Shown here piece by piece: positions 1 to 11,010 of a stretch of DNA of 64,000 bases (within the stretch, counting starts at the first letter, position 1; every line of letters starts with the position of its first letter). The translations under genes were made by a program, and so were the position numbers. The notes below the pieces were generated by a model, which was given only the letters and a program-made list of their open reading frames with translations, searched no databases and was not told the DNA's origin. This DNA comes from Brachyhypopomus gauderio (Eukaryota; Chordata; Actinopteri; Gymnotiformes; Hypopomidae), in assembly GCF_052324685.1 (NCBI RefSeq), contig NC_135218.1, forward strand, positions 11,842,858 to 11,906,857, read 5' to 3'.

Positions 1-278
1 TTCTCATATAACAGACTTTTGTCTGGTCTTTCAGACACTACGGTTCTCGTATTTAACTATTTATAATATTAACATGTGAAAAAAAAGATGTAGTCAATAT
101 ATCATTTCACTTCTTTGAAATTATATTATTCAATAATATAATTTATTATATTATTTTATTTTTTCTTTATTTTAAAATAGAAATTGATAAGACACTTGAA
201 TAATCTTATAATGGAAGTATTAGATATACCGGTTACATGCCTGATTTCACTTGCTAGGATGTTTTCTTGAAGTAAAAG

Positions 279-338
279 GACCACTGTCCCACCTGACCAC
301 TGTCCCGCCTGACCACTGTCCCGCCTGACCACTGTCCT
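279..338. repeat. 16-bp tandem repeat, about 4 copies
   Basis: Unit GACCACTGTCCCGCCT starts at 279, 295, 311 and 327, the last copy partial. It lies in the intron upstream of the first visible hemk1 exon. The rest of 1-467 is AT-rich intron with nothing else recognised. Confidence 0.9.
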
Positions 339-467
339 GGATGCATTTGAGTGGTCACACTGTTGCAGTGACCAGAGCCTGTTGGCATGTCTGTTCTGTG
401 CATTAACACTGCCAGCTTTGAAAATACTGTGTTTCAATGTGTGTGGGTGTATGTGTCCTATTCGCAG

Positions 468-2216
468 ATGCGGGGTTGATGGTGAGGGACTACAGTCCTG
501 TTGACGTGCTTGTTAGTAATCCACCCTACCTGTTCACTGAGGATATGACGTCTCTGGAAGCAGAGATACTTAGGTATACACACAATGGACCACACGTATA
601 TGGACTAAGACATTTAGTGACTGATACATAAACATTCAGATGTACTTCCAGTGCCTACATAAATGAGCCTCTGTGATCCTCTGTACAGGTTTGAAGACCA
701 CTCAGCGTTGGACGGTGGTTTGGATGGAATGTCAATAATCAGACAGATTCTAGCTGTAGCACCACAACTCCTAACCACTGATGGGTAAGAATGTATCTGT
801 GTGTGTGTGTGTGTGTTCAGGTGGGATGCGTTTGTGTGTGTGTGTGGTTTTTAAACGAGCCTTCTGGTAGGTCTGTTACACAATGAACATGAGCTTGTGT
901 CTGTGGCCTCGAAGAGCAGTGGTGTATAAATAGCATGCTCAAATCTCGCTAAGGAGCTTTCCCAGCACTTCTAAAACACTTCAGGGAATCCGGTACCACT
1001 CACAGAGTATTCCAGGGACCGGGAGTCTTTCTCACTAATTCCCCCTACGGCAAACACAATGATGAAGAGTTTTCAGTAGACTTTGACAGTTAAAAAGCAA
1101 GGCTTGTGAAACACATCTTCTGTTCCGATGACATTGAGAATTTTAAAGAGGGGCTAACCCCCCGTTGGAGGTGTAATAAGCTTGGAACACTTGTGTTGAG
1201 GAGAAAGTATTTGAACGTGTGCAGAAGTGTCATGTTCTCTGTGGTACTTTTCAAACATTTCTTTGTGTGTATGACCTAGTATACATTTATTACTGTGGAC
1301 TAGTTAATTCGCTTAAGCTTCTAAGATCTACTTTTCATTCGTGTTGTGTCTTCTATATAATTTAACCAAAAAGCCATCATACTTAATTCCTCTGATTTTG
1401 ACCCCATATTGTATTTAAGACCTTCTTTCTGATAAAAAAAAAATCAACCTCAAACATGAATTTTTTCGGGTGTCGTTTCTTCACTCTTTTGTCTGTCTCT
1501 GCCTCCCTCTCAGTCGGGTGTTTTTGGAGGTAGACCCACGCCATCCCCCTCTCATAAAGAGCCTTGTAGAGGAACAGATAGAAGGACTGCAGTATGTGGG
1601 AACAAGCTATGATCTTACCACCAGGTCAGAATGACTAAAAATCACACTTTTAATGTAATAATAGGTGTGTGTATTGAGTATATAGGTATATTTATCCTGA
1701 AACTATGTTATGTTGCATTATGTTACTGCAGCCAAACCAGACATTTGAAAACATCTTCATCAACTAGTGTTAAATATTTGCACCATCCTTTCTGGTAGTG
1801 TTTCCCAACTAACATTTTTGAGAAATGTTTGGTTGTGCTGTGTGCTGCCCATGACTCTGCACAAGTGTCATATGAGGCCAGTTTTGTGTGACAGCTCCTT
1901 AGATTAGCACCCTTGAGACGCACCATCTTGCAGAGGTCTCAGTGACTCCTAGAAACACCTGCAGAATGATGCAATAACGTACACCTTTACACCACACATG
2001 GTTTATTTAAATCCACCAGCCAATAAATAGAATTATTATTATTTCTACGCAAAAACAACTCCCTTCCAAATTCCTGGTTTTCTCATAACATTATTAGATA
2101 ATATTCTCCAGTGTCTAACTGTACGGATGAGCACCACTGCATTGATTCTGTGTTGTTGTTGTTGTTGTTGTTTTTCTAGGCCACGGTTCTGTGTCCTAAA
2201 GAAGAATACTAGGTAG
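468..2216 (+). CDS. hemk1: hemk1, last four exons (protein glutamine methyltransferase)
   Basis: Four exons with consensus GT-AG borders and matching phases are visible: 468-573, 689-784, 1514-1624 and 2180-2216 (stop TAG). The first exon carries the catalytic NPPY motif (VDVLVSNPPYLF) of the HemK/PrmC family, which methylates the glutamine of the GGQ motif in release factors; vertebrate HEMK1 is the mitochondrial type. The second exon gives FEDHSALDGGLDGM, the third FLEVDPRHPPLI and the last PRFCVLKKNTR, all in HEMK1 order. The N-terminal part and most of the SAM-binding fold lie upstream of the window. Tail-to-tail placement with cish agrees with the known HEMK1-CISH neighbourhood. The intron before the last exon ends in a (TTG)n tract and a good polypyrimidine stretch. 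Confidence 0.88.
785..1513 (+). other. hemk1 intron, no gene seen
   Basis: Intron between the second and third visible hemk1 exons. It contains a short (GT)n run near 800-845 and otherwise unremarkable sequence. No transposon termini or RNA gene could be recognised. Confidence 0.6.
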
Positions 2217-2399
2217 TCTGTTGAAGGCCGGGTGTCTGAGTGGTCGCTTCGGGGTTAGAGCTATAGACTGTGTAAGAGTGAAGTCCAGGCTGAAAGAGCA
2301 GGGGAGATGACGCACACCGCGGAGGAGAGCTGATATGCCTGTCTGGATGGACTCTGAGGATTTGTTTTACTGGCCTTCTGCTGGGGTCCAAGGCATGCA

Positions 2400-2425
2400 C
2401 CCCCCCCCCCCCCCCCCCCCCCCCC
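2400..2425. repeat. poly-C homopolymer (26 bp)
   Basis: An uninterrupted run of 26 C just downstream of the hemk1 stop, probably in its 3' UTR. Length is likely unstable and prone to sequencing error. Confidence 0.95.
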
Positions 2426-2597
2426 AGTACTGATCATTCTAGAGCTGAGAATGGTGCAGATTGTAATTCTACAATTTTACAGTGAAATTGCAGACCAGCC
2501 ATGTGACTCCATGTTACTTTTTTTATCATGAAGGGTACTAGACGATGCAAATGCATAAAAAAAAATTTATACTTTGAAGCTATGATAACTAAGGTAC

Positions 2598-2765
2598 TTA
2601 GCAGGGGTTTCCAAGCCCTGGAGAGTTGCACAGTTTTGTTACAACCCTGAACTAGCACACCTGCTTCTGATACTGAGAAGCTACTGAAGGACTTTATAAC
2701 CTGCATCAGGTGTGTTGGATTAGAGTTGGAACTGAATTCTACAGGGCAGCAGATCACCAGCACTG
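2598..2765. mobile_element. Decayed hAT-type MITE fragment
   Basis: It begins GGGTTTCCAAGCCCTGGAGA, passes through CAGGTGTGTTGGATTAGAG and ends near ACTGAATTCTACAGGGCAGC. This order resembles an abundant short nonautonomous element family I know from cyprinid-type fish genomes. The family assignment is from memory of that pattern and is tentative. Confidence 0.45.
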
Positions 2766-2934
2766 CGCTTGTCCACCCATATTCAACAGCTTTTTATAGT
2801 AGCCATCACTGGACTTTATGCAAAAGTCCAGTTTCTATGGAAATAAGCACCGCCGATATTCCCATGGCTGCTTTGCTTCCTGAGTGAGGTCATCATCCTG
2901 TTCCTTTGACCCGGCTGTGCGTTCCATGGTGCTT

Positions 2935-4369
2935 TCACAGATGGAAAGGGTAGTTCTGCAGATACTCGAGGAGTGGGTTTGGTAGAGGCAGCATTTTGGG
3001 GCACTTGGTGGCTCTGTTGATGGCCAGTCGTGTAAGATGCTGTAAGGAGGGAAAGGCTTGAGGCCTGTTCAGTGGGCGTTTGAGCTTGAGAAATACGCTG
3101 CAGTCCGGAGGCGCCGGTGGGGCCGTGGCGTCGCTCTCGTCCTCGCCCGCCCCCTCCTTGCCCTTCCCGGAGCCCACATAGTGCTGCACGAGGCTGGGCA
3201 CGTTGGGGAAAGAGTGGAGCCGTGGCCTGGCCGGAGAGCTGGAGTCCAGGCGGAAGCGCCCGCGGCTGTACTCAATGCGGACATTGGTGGGTCCGCGGAC
3301 TGTTTTGACGGACAGGGTCAGCATGTAGAGCGGGTGACTGCTGTCCCGAACAAGGAATGTGCCCTCTGGTGCCCCCTGCAGGACGGAATGGGCCTCACCA
3401 GCAGTGATGGCACCCCAGTACCATCCTGGGAAAAAGAAAAAAAAGTGTAACCATTAATCACTAGTACTGAAGGAGAGAACACGAATTATGTTAAACAGTA
3501 ATGGCGATCTTTCACCATTCAATTTCCATGTCTCTGCTGGTTGTGTGATGCGATTGTATTCTAGACTCTAGATAACACTCATAACACTCATATGTGTGCT
3601 GTGCCATTGTTTCTTAACACATTGTTGAGAAAATAAGTTTTTTGCTTAGCAATAATATTAGCAATAGTATATTTTGCTCATTAGTATGTGTGATATTAAA
3701 ATTAGATATGATTGCTGCATGATATGTTTTAAAGCTATACATTTTGAGAAGGGCAATTCAGCTTTTAGTTGCATCAGAAAATTCAATGGTCTAAGACAAG
3801 TGTTAGACTCTTGTGAAGTGTCTGTGAAATATGTTCTACACTGATAAGCTCCACAGAAGGTGAATAGCAACAATTGCCTGTAATGACACCTTATCAGGCT
3901 GAGACACTGGGACCATGGAAGAGCACTGAGGGGGTGGAGCCATACCATATATAACTTACATGTTACTAGTAACTTTCAGATCTCTCTGGTGTACATGTTT
4001 GGTGTGTGTGAGATCTCCTGAGATATATCTTAGTTATAATAAAGGCCTTTTGATATTGCTATAAATTTGGTCTGTTGTTCCTGACATCCTCCTCTGCATC
4101 AACGAACACGCTGGGCTAAAGTGGTTCAAAGAAGTGTCCAGCCCAACAACATGTACATCTAGCTGTAAATGTCCTCGCTTGTATGAATTTTAAAACGATC
4201 TGGTGTTTGCCTGAGCATGTCAAGGGTTTGTACCTGATGCATCAAGATAACAGAATGTGCTGCCATGTGGCTTTAGTAATTATTACATTTAAAATTTAAC
4301 TAGGCTTCTCATATCTTTCCATTCAAACGTAAAATACAGATGTACTCACCCCTGGACGCAGAGAATCAT
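2935..4369 (-). CDS. cish: cish, exons 1 and 3 (exon 2 not found)
   Basis: CISH is a SOCS-family adaptor that binds phosphorylated cytokine receptors and damps JAK-STAT5 signalling. Exon 1 coding part is 4350-4369 (MILCVQ, donor GTGAGT). The last exon is 2935-3425 after a TTTCTTTTTCCCAG acceptor; it starts WYWGAITAGEA, contains the SH2 phosphotyrosine-pocket motif FLVRDSSHPLYMLTLSVKT and ends in a SOCS box (SLQHLTRLAI to YLQNYPFHL). The exon that should encode the N-terminal extension ending in a TFSYLRES-like motif is not visible between 3431 and 4344 on either strand. Exon 1 ends in phase 2 and exon 3 needs one preceding base, so joining them directly is out of frame. Either exon 2 was lost, possibly with the insertion near 3.6-4.1 kb, or the assembly dropped it. 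Confidence 0.85.
3600..4146 (+). mobile_element. Possible solo LTR in the cish intron
   Basis: The block has a TATA-like CATATATAAC near 3945, an AATAAA at 4038-4043 followed by a T-rich segment, and ends in CCCAACAACA, which is LTR-like on the + strand. No target duplication could be fixed, so both the borders and the call are uncertain. Confidence 0.3.
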
Positions 4370-4687
4370 CGTGAGAATCGAGCCTACAATCTGATTCCTA
4401 AACGATTTCAAAGTTATTGTGGCTGTTGTTGCCGTTAGTTCAAAATTCACTACGACCGCGTTTCTTCTTCACGCCTAAACGATCCTCGGTACCACGCTGT
4501 CAACTCCCTTGTGAAAATGACCCACGTTATAAAAGGACGCTTTAAATAATTACAAAAGGATCTAAACTGCATGAATCGGCAGCATACATGGTTTGGGCAA
4601 ATGAAAGGTGTCACGCCAGTTAATATCCTAAACCCCAACACGGTAGGGTTTGGCTTGTTCAGTTCGACTGAATTCCAGCGACGGCGT

Positions 4688-4696
4688 TTCTCGGAA
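4688..4696. promoter_or_regulatory. GAS (STAT5-type) site upstream of cish
   Basis: TTCTCGGAA matches the TTCN3GAA consensus, about 320 bp upstream of the cish start codon. CISH promoters are classically induced by STAT5 through such sites. Binding here is inferred. Confidence 0.45.
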
Positions 4697-4911
4697 CCAG
4701 CGCGTGTACCAGCTCCTCTGACGCGCTCGGCAGCCAGTCCCACAGACCGTGTGAATCTTTATTTCTAGGATACTACTTCATATCGTGTTTTTTTACAAGC
4801 TCAGAAGACTTCAGCATGGTTTTCTTACAGTGTGGGACCCTGCTTGAGTTTTTTTTTTTTATAGATAATGATACGATTGCGGGTATTACCTAGGGATTTG
4901 CCGCGAAAACG

Positions 4912-4920
4912 TTCTAAGAA
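4912..4920. promoter_or_regulatory. Second GAS (STAT5-type) site upstream of cish
   Basis: TTCTAAGAA matches TTCN3GAA, about 545 bp upstream of the cish ATG. A nine-base motif of this kind also occurs by chance, so it carries weight only because of the gene next to it. Confidence 0.4.
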
Positions 4921-4967
4921 TTTCCAGGCATAGAGAGAAGGTACAGTAGAGGTATAGAGGCAGGTAG

Positions 4968-5130
4968 CCTGCCGTAAAAAGCACCCCCTTGTAACTCGGT
5001 CTTTGTTGATGGTAGGTCAAATTCACTTTAGAGTTACATAGTTAAGACCAATTCTTGTTGATTCTATGAGTTTCATGCATGTAGCACCACTGTAGCCAAA
5101 TTGGGGGGGGGGGGTGTCTTTTACGGCAGG
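4968..5130. mobile_element. Small MITE with about 20-bp inverted ends
   Basis: The left end CCTGCCGTAAAAAGCACCCC is matched in reverse complement by the right end GGGGTGTCTTTTACGGCAGG. A second left-end-like copy (GCCTGCCGTAAATAGCACCC) follows directly at 5133, suggesting a head-to-tail partial second copy. The inner part is unremarkable apart from a run of 13 G near 5103. Confidence 0.6.
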
Positions 5131-5332
5131 TGGCCTGCCGTAAATAGCACCCCCTTATAGCTCTCACTTTTTGTTTGAATGTTGTTGATTCTAGCTCAAA
5201 ATAATTGTAGCCATATAGACACAACCAACCAGCTTTACAGATGCAACACCATAACTTTAATATAAAATGTATATGCATGTCAGTTAGAAAATACAGAATA
5301 ATAATTTTATAATTATATCTCAGTATTAAATA

Positions 5333-6666
5333 CACTGCTCAAAAAAATAAAGGGAACACTTAAACAACACAATATAACTCCAAGTCAACCACACTTCTGT
5401 GAAACCAACCTGTTCAGTTAGGAAGCAACAATGATTGTGAATCAATTTCACCTGCTGTTGTGTAAATGGAATAGACAACAGGTAGAAATGAGAGGCAATT
5501 AGCAAGACCCCCCCTATAAAGGAGTGGTTCTGCAGGTAGGGACCACAGACCACTTCTCAGTACCTATGCTTTCTGGCTGATGTTTTGGTCACTTTTGAAT
5601 GTTGGTGGTCCTTTCACACTCGTGGTAGCATGAGACGGACTCTACAACCCACACAAGTGGCTCAGGTAGTGCAGCTCATCCAGGATGGCACATCAATGCG
5701 AGCTGTGGCAAGAAGGTTTGCTGTGTCTGTCAGCGTAGTGTCCAGAGGCTGGAGGCGCTACCAGGAGACAGGCCAGTACACCAGGAGACGTGGAGGAGGC
5801 CGTAGGAGGGCAACAACCCAGCAGCAGGACTGCTACCTCCGCCTTTGTGCAAGAAGGAACAGGAGGAGCAGTGCCAGAGCCCTGCAAAATGACCTCCAGC
5901 AGGCCACAAATGTGCATGTGTCTGCACAAACGGTTAGAAACCGACTCCATGAGGATGGTATGAGGGCCCGACGTCCACAGATGGGGGTTGTGCTCACAGC
6001 CCAACACCGTGCAGGACGCTTGGCATTTGCCAGAGAACACCAGGATTGGCAAATTCGCCACTAGCGCCTTGTGCTCTTCACAGATGAAAGCAGGTTCACA
6101 CTGAGCACATGTGACAGACGTGACAGAGTCTGGAGACGCCATGGAGAGCGATCTGCTGCCTGCAACATCCTTCAGCATGACCTGGTTTGGCAGTGGGTCA
6201 GTAATGGTGTGGGGTGGCATTTCTTTGGAGGGCCGCACAGCCCTCCATGTGCTCACCAGAGGTAGCCTGACTGCCATTAGGTACAGAGATGAGATCCTCA
6301 GACACCTTGTGAGACCATATGTTGGTGCAGTTGGCCCTGGGTTCCTCCTAATGCAGGACAACGCTAGACCTCATGTGGCTGGAGTGTGTCAGCAGTTCCT
6401 GCAAGATGAAGGCATTGAAGCTATAGACTGGCCCGCCCGTTCCCCAGACCTGAATCCGATTGAGCACATCTGGGACATCATGTCTCGCTCCATCCACCAA
6501 CGTCCAGGCCTCCATTGGTTAATAAATTTGATTTCCATTGATGATTTTTGTGTGATTTTGTCAGCACATTTAACTTTGTACAGAACAAAGTATTCAATGA
6601 GAATATTTCATTCATTCAGATCTAGGATGTGTTATTTGAGTGTTACCTTTATTTTTTTGAGCAGTG
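5333..6666 (+). mobile_element. Tc1/mariner-type element with intact ends
   Basis: The termini are CACTGCTCAAAAAAATAAAG and its near reverse complement ending CTTTATTTTTTTGAGCAGTG (with one change), each flanked by TA (5331-5332 and 6667-6668), the canonical Tc1 target duplication. The length is about 1.33 kb. It contains a broken transposase gene (separate entry). Confidence 0.9.
5630..6530 (+). pseudogene. Tc1-type transposase, broken
   Basis: The reading starts [20 protein letters not shown] with a helix-turn-helix ([15 protein letters not shown]), then a second DNA-binding part and the DDE catalytic segments LVLFTDESRF, LLMQDNARPH and [12 protein letters not shown]. Three lesions are visible: an in-frame TAG at 6062-6064 where a Trp codon is expected, a frameshift near 6170-6180, and loss of the C-terminal tail. 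After HQRPGLH the frame runs into the 3' noncoding end of the element. No active enzyme can be made. Confidence 0.88.
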
Positions 6667-7145
6667 TATAACAGGATCCACTGCTGTCAGGCCTCGTCAG
6701 TACATGGTTTTTCTAACAGACAAACAAGCACAGCACTCACATACAACCCAGTATGTGTCGAACACAGGACATACCTATCCATGCCTTCATTGCAGCTGTT
6801 GTTGATGCTATCAATCAATCAAAACATTACTTAGTAAACGTTGGCATATTAAAGTCACTACCTTTTGGTAATCACATCGCTGAAACCATCGTTTTTGTAC
6901 ATTATGCAAAACTACATTTTCCTGTGGCGCCCCCTGCATCATCAATCATCAGGTTTTTACACTCACACAGACACCGCAAATTTTTATTTTAGAACGAAAA
7001 CAGTAAAATAAGTATTAAAGGAACAAATAAAAACCAGATGAATTATAAATATTACAGTATAACTAAATATATTGCTCAAAAAATATTTAAAAACTATTTT
7101 AGATAAAGTAGTGCAGAGAACAACTTCTAAATAATAATAAATAAA
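6667..7145. other. No gene recognised
   Basis: AT-rich sequence without recognisable coding potential, transposon ends or RNA genes. Confidence 0.5.
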
Positions 7146-7236
7146 TATTGGTGTAGTGAGGTGGAGGGATATGATGGTGTAAATATTAATAATAAATAAA
7201 TATTGGTGTAGTGAGGTGGAGGGATATGATGGTGTA
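7132..7236. repeat. 55-bp tandem duplication
   Basis: A block containing TATTGGTGTAGTGAGGTGGA starts at 7146 and again at 7201, giving two near-identical 55-bp copies. Confidence 0.9.
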
Positions 7237-7619
7237 ATGCTGCCTCACTGGAACGTGATAAGGTTGAGAATGTGTCTTCTGGTGGACCAGGATGTGTAGA
7301 AACAGGATTTAAATATATTTCAAAAGTGCATCTGAAAGGAACAGAGGAGTAAATATGTGTTTTAATATATATTTATTAAAAAAAACTTGCTGAGCTAAGC
7401 TAATAGTAGCACCTACTAGGATTGGGCAGTATGATGACAGTATTGTAAAATTGTGGCAGTATATTAACCACGTGACGTGACGCAACGTGCCAAATCTGTA
7501 CTTTGAAAAATTTGGCGCATTCATTAAAAATATCTGTGGGCGGGGTCAGCAGTTGGAGTTCACTGATTGGTTGTGGAGTGGCGGTTTTCACTAGGATCAT
7601 ACAGAGGGGAAAAAGCCAT

Positions 7620-7850
7620 AATGACGACGAGTGCTAGTTATGAGTGAAGCGAACTGGTTTCAAAGAAAAACACCACTGCTACAGCAACATTTTGGATTTG
7701 TTTCAAATTAAAAGGGAGAGTCAGTAAACCTATATGAGTCAGTGTGTAAGATCTGCTTATAAAAATTCTCCGCCAAAGATGGAAACACATCAACATGCAT
7801 TCTCATATTAAAACGAAGCTCCCTTCAACAACATACAGTATAGTGTAATT
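7620..7850 (+). pseudogene. hAT transposase remnant with a BED-type zinc finger
   Basis: Across shifted frames one reads VCKICL, then AKDGNTS-like and a LILKR/SHIK-like segment. This is the order of the C2H2-type BED finger at the start of ZBED/hAT transposases. The reading is interrupted by stops and frameshifts and no catalytic domain follows. It is probably the 5' end of a hAT copy whose 3' part is the repeat at 7860-8160. Confidence 0.5.
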
Positions 7851-7859
7851 CACCATATT

Positions 7860-8165
7860 ATATTACCTTTGGTTTCTTCCTCCTCTTTTCTCATTTTTCT
7901 CCTCTGGGCACCAGAGAACTTCGGTCTTTTTGGCATCTTTCCGGAGAGATGTCACTCACTCTGATGTTGTTTTTTCCCCACAGAGAAACAGTAACGTGGT
8001 GCGCAGAGCAAACAGGTTGAGGGTCCTGCGCTGGTGATGGATATCGTGTGCTATTATAATTATTAATTTGACTAATTATTAAACAATGAAGTTGTGATTA
8101 TGTGGACTTTGCTTGTTTTCATATTTATGAATTGTTCATTTGTGAATAAATAAATAAACAAATAA
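7860..8165 (+). repeat. Dispersed repeat, copy 1 (second copy at 38340-38560)
   Basis: GAGATGTCACTCACTCTG, CCACAGAGAAACAGTAACG and ATTATGTGGACTTTGCTTGT occur here and in the same order at 38345-38530. At the second site they directly follow a hAT transposase C-terminus, so this is probably the 3' noncoding end of a hAT family. Confidence 0.7.
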
Positions 8166-8225
8166 ATATACAACCTTGCTACCCATATCCATATCCCAAC
8201 ATCACACACACCAAACAACTTCTCT

Positions 8226-10104
8226 TCAAGTACTATCCTTACCCCACCTAACATCAGCCCTTCTTAGCCACACCCACTGACTAGATCTCTCAGCTACTGC
8301 TGAACAACTCCTCATCAATGCTCTCATCACACAGCCTCTAAATCCAAACTCAGCCAGCAGTCTTGTGGCAGACTTCGCCACAAAACCCCTAGCCCCTACC
8401 TCTACAGGTCTAATATATGCTTGCCAGCCCCGCTCTCTTACCTCAGCCACCAAATCTGCATACTTCAACCTTTTCCTTTCATATGCTGCATCAACTTCAT
8501 CTTCAAATGGAACAGTTAACACTATGAAATACACTATCCGCTTACAACACAACATCTGGCCTCAAGGTTGTGACTACAATACACTCTGGGACCTGTAGCT
8601 ACTTTACAGCCTACATCAACCAACAGTTTCCAATCTCTTGCATCGGCCCACTTACCGCCAACTTTTGAAGACTGCTGGCTCCTTACTATGCTGCCCCTCA
8701 CACACAAACCTAATTACTCTATTGGAACTAGCAACTGGCATGCCATTAACTTCCAACCGCTTCTTATCCAGTGCACCTGCCAATGATTTGAGTACCTGAT
8801 TATGCCTCCATGTGTAACGTCCCTGTGACAAACTCACCTTACATGCCGACAGGATGTGCTTCAATGTACCACTTCCTGCACATAGCTTACAAGTTGGATC
8901 CTCACCTAACCACTGCCCAAGGTTTTGTGGAGTTGGAAGCACATCATAGGTAGCTCCCACAAGAAATTTTATACGGCTTGCATCCAATGCCCATAACTCT
9001 CCCCAGGTGATTCTCTTCTCCACACTGTCCCATTTCATCCACTGTCCTGCAGCTTTTGCCCGTCTTACTTCCTCCTCCTGCTCTCGAATAAACCAGTCAC
9101 CATTCGCCTTCTCTTAGGTGATGTGGCCTTGCTGAATGCCCTCCATGTATCACCTGACCCTAGTCCTTCCCTCTCATTTTGCACCTGCTCTACAACATCT
9201 CTATGCTCCAATGCCCTCTTTGCTGCCTGAGTTGCCTCTTGGGAATTCCACTTTCTTCCTGTATGAGTCACTGGTGCCGCTGCTTTGATCAGTGCATCTT
9301 TCGACTCTATTAACAACATTCGTAGACAACAACATTGGTATATCTTTATCTATAAAGCAATACTTGGCAAACTTCCAATATACCTTTGTAATCTTCTGTC
9401 TGTTAGCTCTGGTCCATATCAGCTTCACTCTAACAAGTGGTTGCTTTTTAATGTACCACGAGTGTCAACTGAATTAGGAAAATTGGGGATGGAATAATCT
9501 ACAAAAAGTGCTTAAAATAGAAACACTCATGTCCTTAAATAGATTTAAAGCTGCCTTAAAGAATGTAATGATGGAGACTTGTGCTTGTTCTTCTTGAGAC
9601 CTTTTGTATTTTTATATTGTATTTTGTATTTTTATATTGTATCTGTGGTTTGGCTGCTACCTTGGCCAGGTCTCTCTTGTAAAAGATTTTGAATCTCAAT
9701 GGGAATTCCTGGTTAAATAAAGGTTAAATAAAATTAAAAAAAATTTCTTGGCCTACCTTGGCACATTTAAACTCCTCAACTAAGCTTGTTAGTGGCAGTT
9801 CTAGCACTCCTCTCCCAAACCATGCCACACTACTAAGACAATGTGGAACCCCAAGCCATTTACTTACAGCCTTATTAACAATCCTTTCTAGCCTCTCAAC
9901 TTTAGTCATCAGAATATCATACACTGTTAGTGGCCACTTTAGACGAGGCAACAATCCAAACTGCAAACACCATAACTTTAATTTACCTGGCAAAAATGAC
10001 TTTTCGATACTATTAATAGCCTCATCCATTTTCTTCCTTAAGACACTCGAGCCCCACGTCCGCTGCCTGTGCGTCACTATCAGATACAGTGGACTGGACG
10101 ACAC
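8226..10104 (-). pseudogene. R2-like (restriction-type endonuclease) LINE, 5'-truncated, interrupted
   Basis: Reading down the minus strand: a reverse-transcriptase C-terminal part at 10104-9745 (LKLWCLQFGLLPRLKWPLTV, LVEEFKCAKVG), a linker at 9319-9065, a CCHC knuckle at 9038-8652 (CKLCAGSGTLKHILSAC, then RYTWRHN), and a last segment at 8555-8226 with GW, PVEVGARGFVA and a conserved upstream lysine. The CCHC followed by this segment is the layout of non-LTR elements with a restriction-enzyme-like endonuclease (R2/R4/CRE group). Stops separate the pieces and the RT palm motifs are absent. A LINE tail is inserted at about 9318-9743. Confidence 0.7.
9318..9743 (+). mobile_element. 5'-truncated LINE 3' end inserted in the R2-like element
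   Basis: The + strand reads a typical fish LINE C-terminus (AILGKLP, GPYQLHSNKWLLF, VPRVSTELGK, NLQKVLKIETLMSLNRFKAA) with a frameshift. It is followed by a 3' UTR ending CTGGTTAAATAAAGGTTAAA and an A-rich tail. It cuts the minus-strand reading of the R2-like element, which resumes on both sides. I did not assign the clade firmly. Confidence 0.7.
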
Positions 10105-10620
10105 GAGTGAAAAGTGAAGCCTCCGTGAGTCAGCTGCCCTCTAGTGGCTGGCTGCAGTACAACTTTTAACCCCGCCCATTCCCATGTAAGTGAACGGGCC
10201 GGACAAGAAACTTTGAATTTTTATTACACGTAAAATAAGTTTTTTGAGCAATTATATTTTATATGTGTCCGGCGGCCATCTTGGTGGCTTCAAAAGTTCA
10301 CAATGGGAGTCAACGGCGACGTACTGTCCATTATATATACAGTCACTGGTCACTGTGCAGAGCAGATATTGTGGATGAAGATGCATGTGCAGAACACAGC
10401 TGCACACTCAAACATTCTTCAGACCAGCACCCGTGTAAGGCACGACGTGGCACAAACCCAGTCCTTTCACGACCGTGTCTTCGCTTTCTGAACAGAAATG
10501 ACCACACAATAGTTTAAAATCACTCAGCAGACAATCTGACACATCACTTCAGAAATTACAGATAATTATGTTAGAGAGGCCTATATTGTGCTTTTAATAT
10601 GAATTTCAAAGTAAATTCAC
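10105..10620. other. Unclassified repeat-like sequence
   Basis: A segment at 10120-10200 (GCCCTCTAGTGGCTGGCTGC, AACCCCGCCCATTCCCATG) looks like a short interspersed repeat known in fish. No open gene or termini could be fixed. Confidence 0.35.
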
Positions 10621-10770
10621 GCGTTGTCACGTACTTTGTCATGGAAGCCAGGGTCGCCGTCATGGGCGGCACGGGGCGGTGGCCACGGGCGGCCACTACG
10701 GGGGCGGCGGCCTCGGGAACACTGGGGGCAGTGTTCGGGTGTCACCGGCGTCTGAGGGACGGGCGGCGGC

Positions 10771-10902
10771 GTCTCGGGCGGCGTCTCGGGCGGCGTCTCG
10801 GGCGGCGTCTCGGGCGGCGTCTCGGGCGGCGTCTCGGGCGGCGTCTCGGGCCGCGTCTCGGGCCGCGTCTCGGGCCGCGTCTCGGGCCGCGTCTCGGGCC
10901 GC
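10771..10902. repeat. 12-bp GC-rich minisatellite, 11 copies
   Basis: Unit GTCTCGGGCGGC is repeated six times, then GTCTCGGGCCGC five times, with no length variation. Because the period is a multiple of three, all frames stay open on both strands, producing spurious repeat proteins. Confidence 0.95.
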
Positions 10903-10920
10903 GGCACGAGACGCGGCATG

Positions 10921-11010
10921 TGCGGCGGCTTCACGGGCGGCGGCTTCACGGGCGGCGGCTTCACGGGCGGCGGCTTCACGGGCGGCGGCTTCACGGGCGG
11001 CGGCTTCACG
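10921..11010. repeat. 15-bp GC-rich minisatellite, about 6 copies
   Basis: Unit GGCGGCGGCTTCACG repeats from 10936 to 11010, with a partial first copy. It continues into degenerate GGCGGCACGTGCAGC-type repeats up to about 11120. Confidence 0.95.

Noticed and set aside
900-1230. TATAAATAG followed by a structured-looking segment, considered as an snRNA or snoRNA gene
   Set aside because: It did not match U1, U2, U4, U5, U6, U11 or U12 starts, or a clear box C/D pair.
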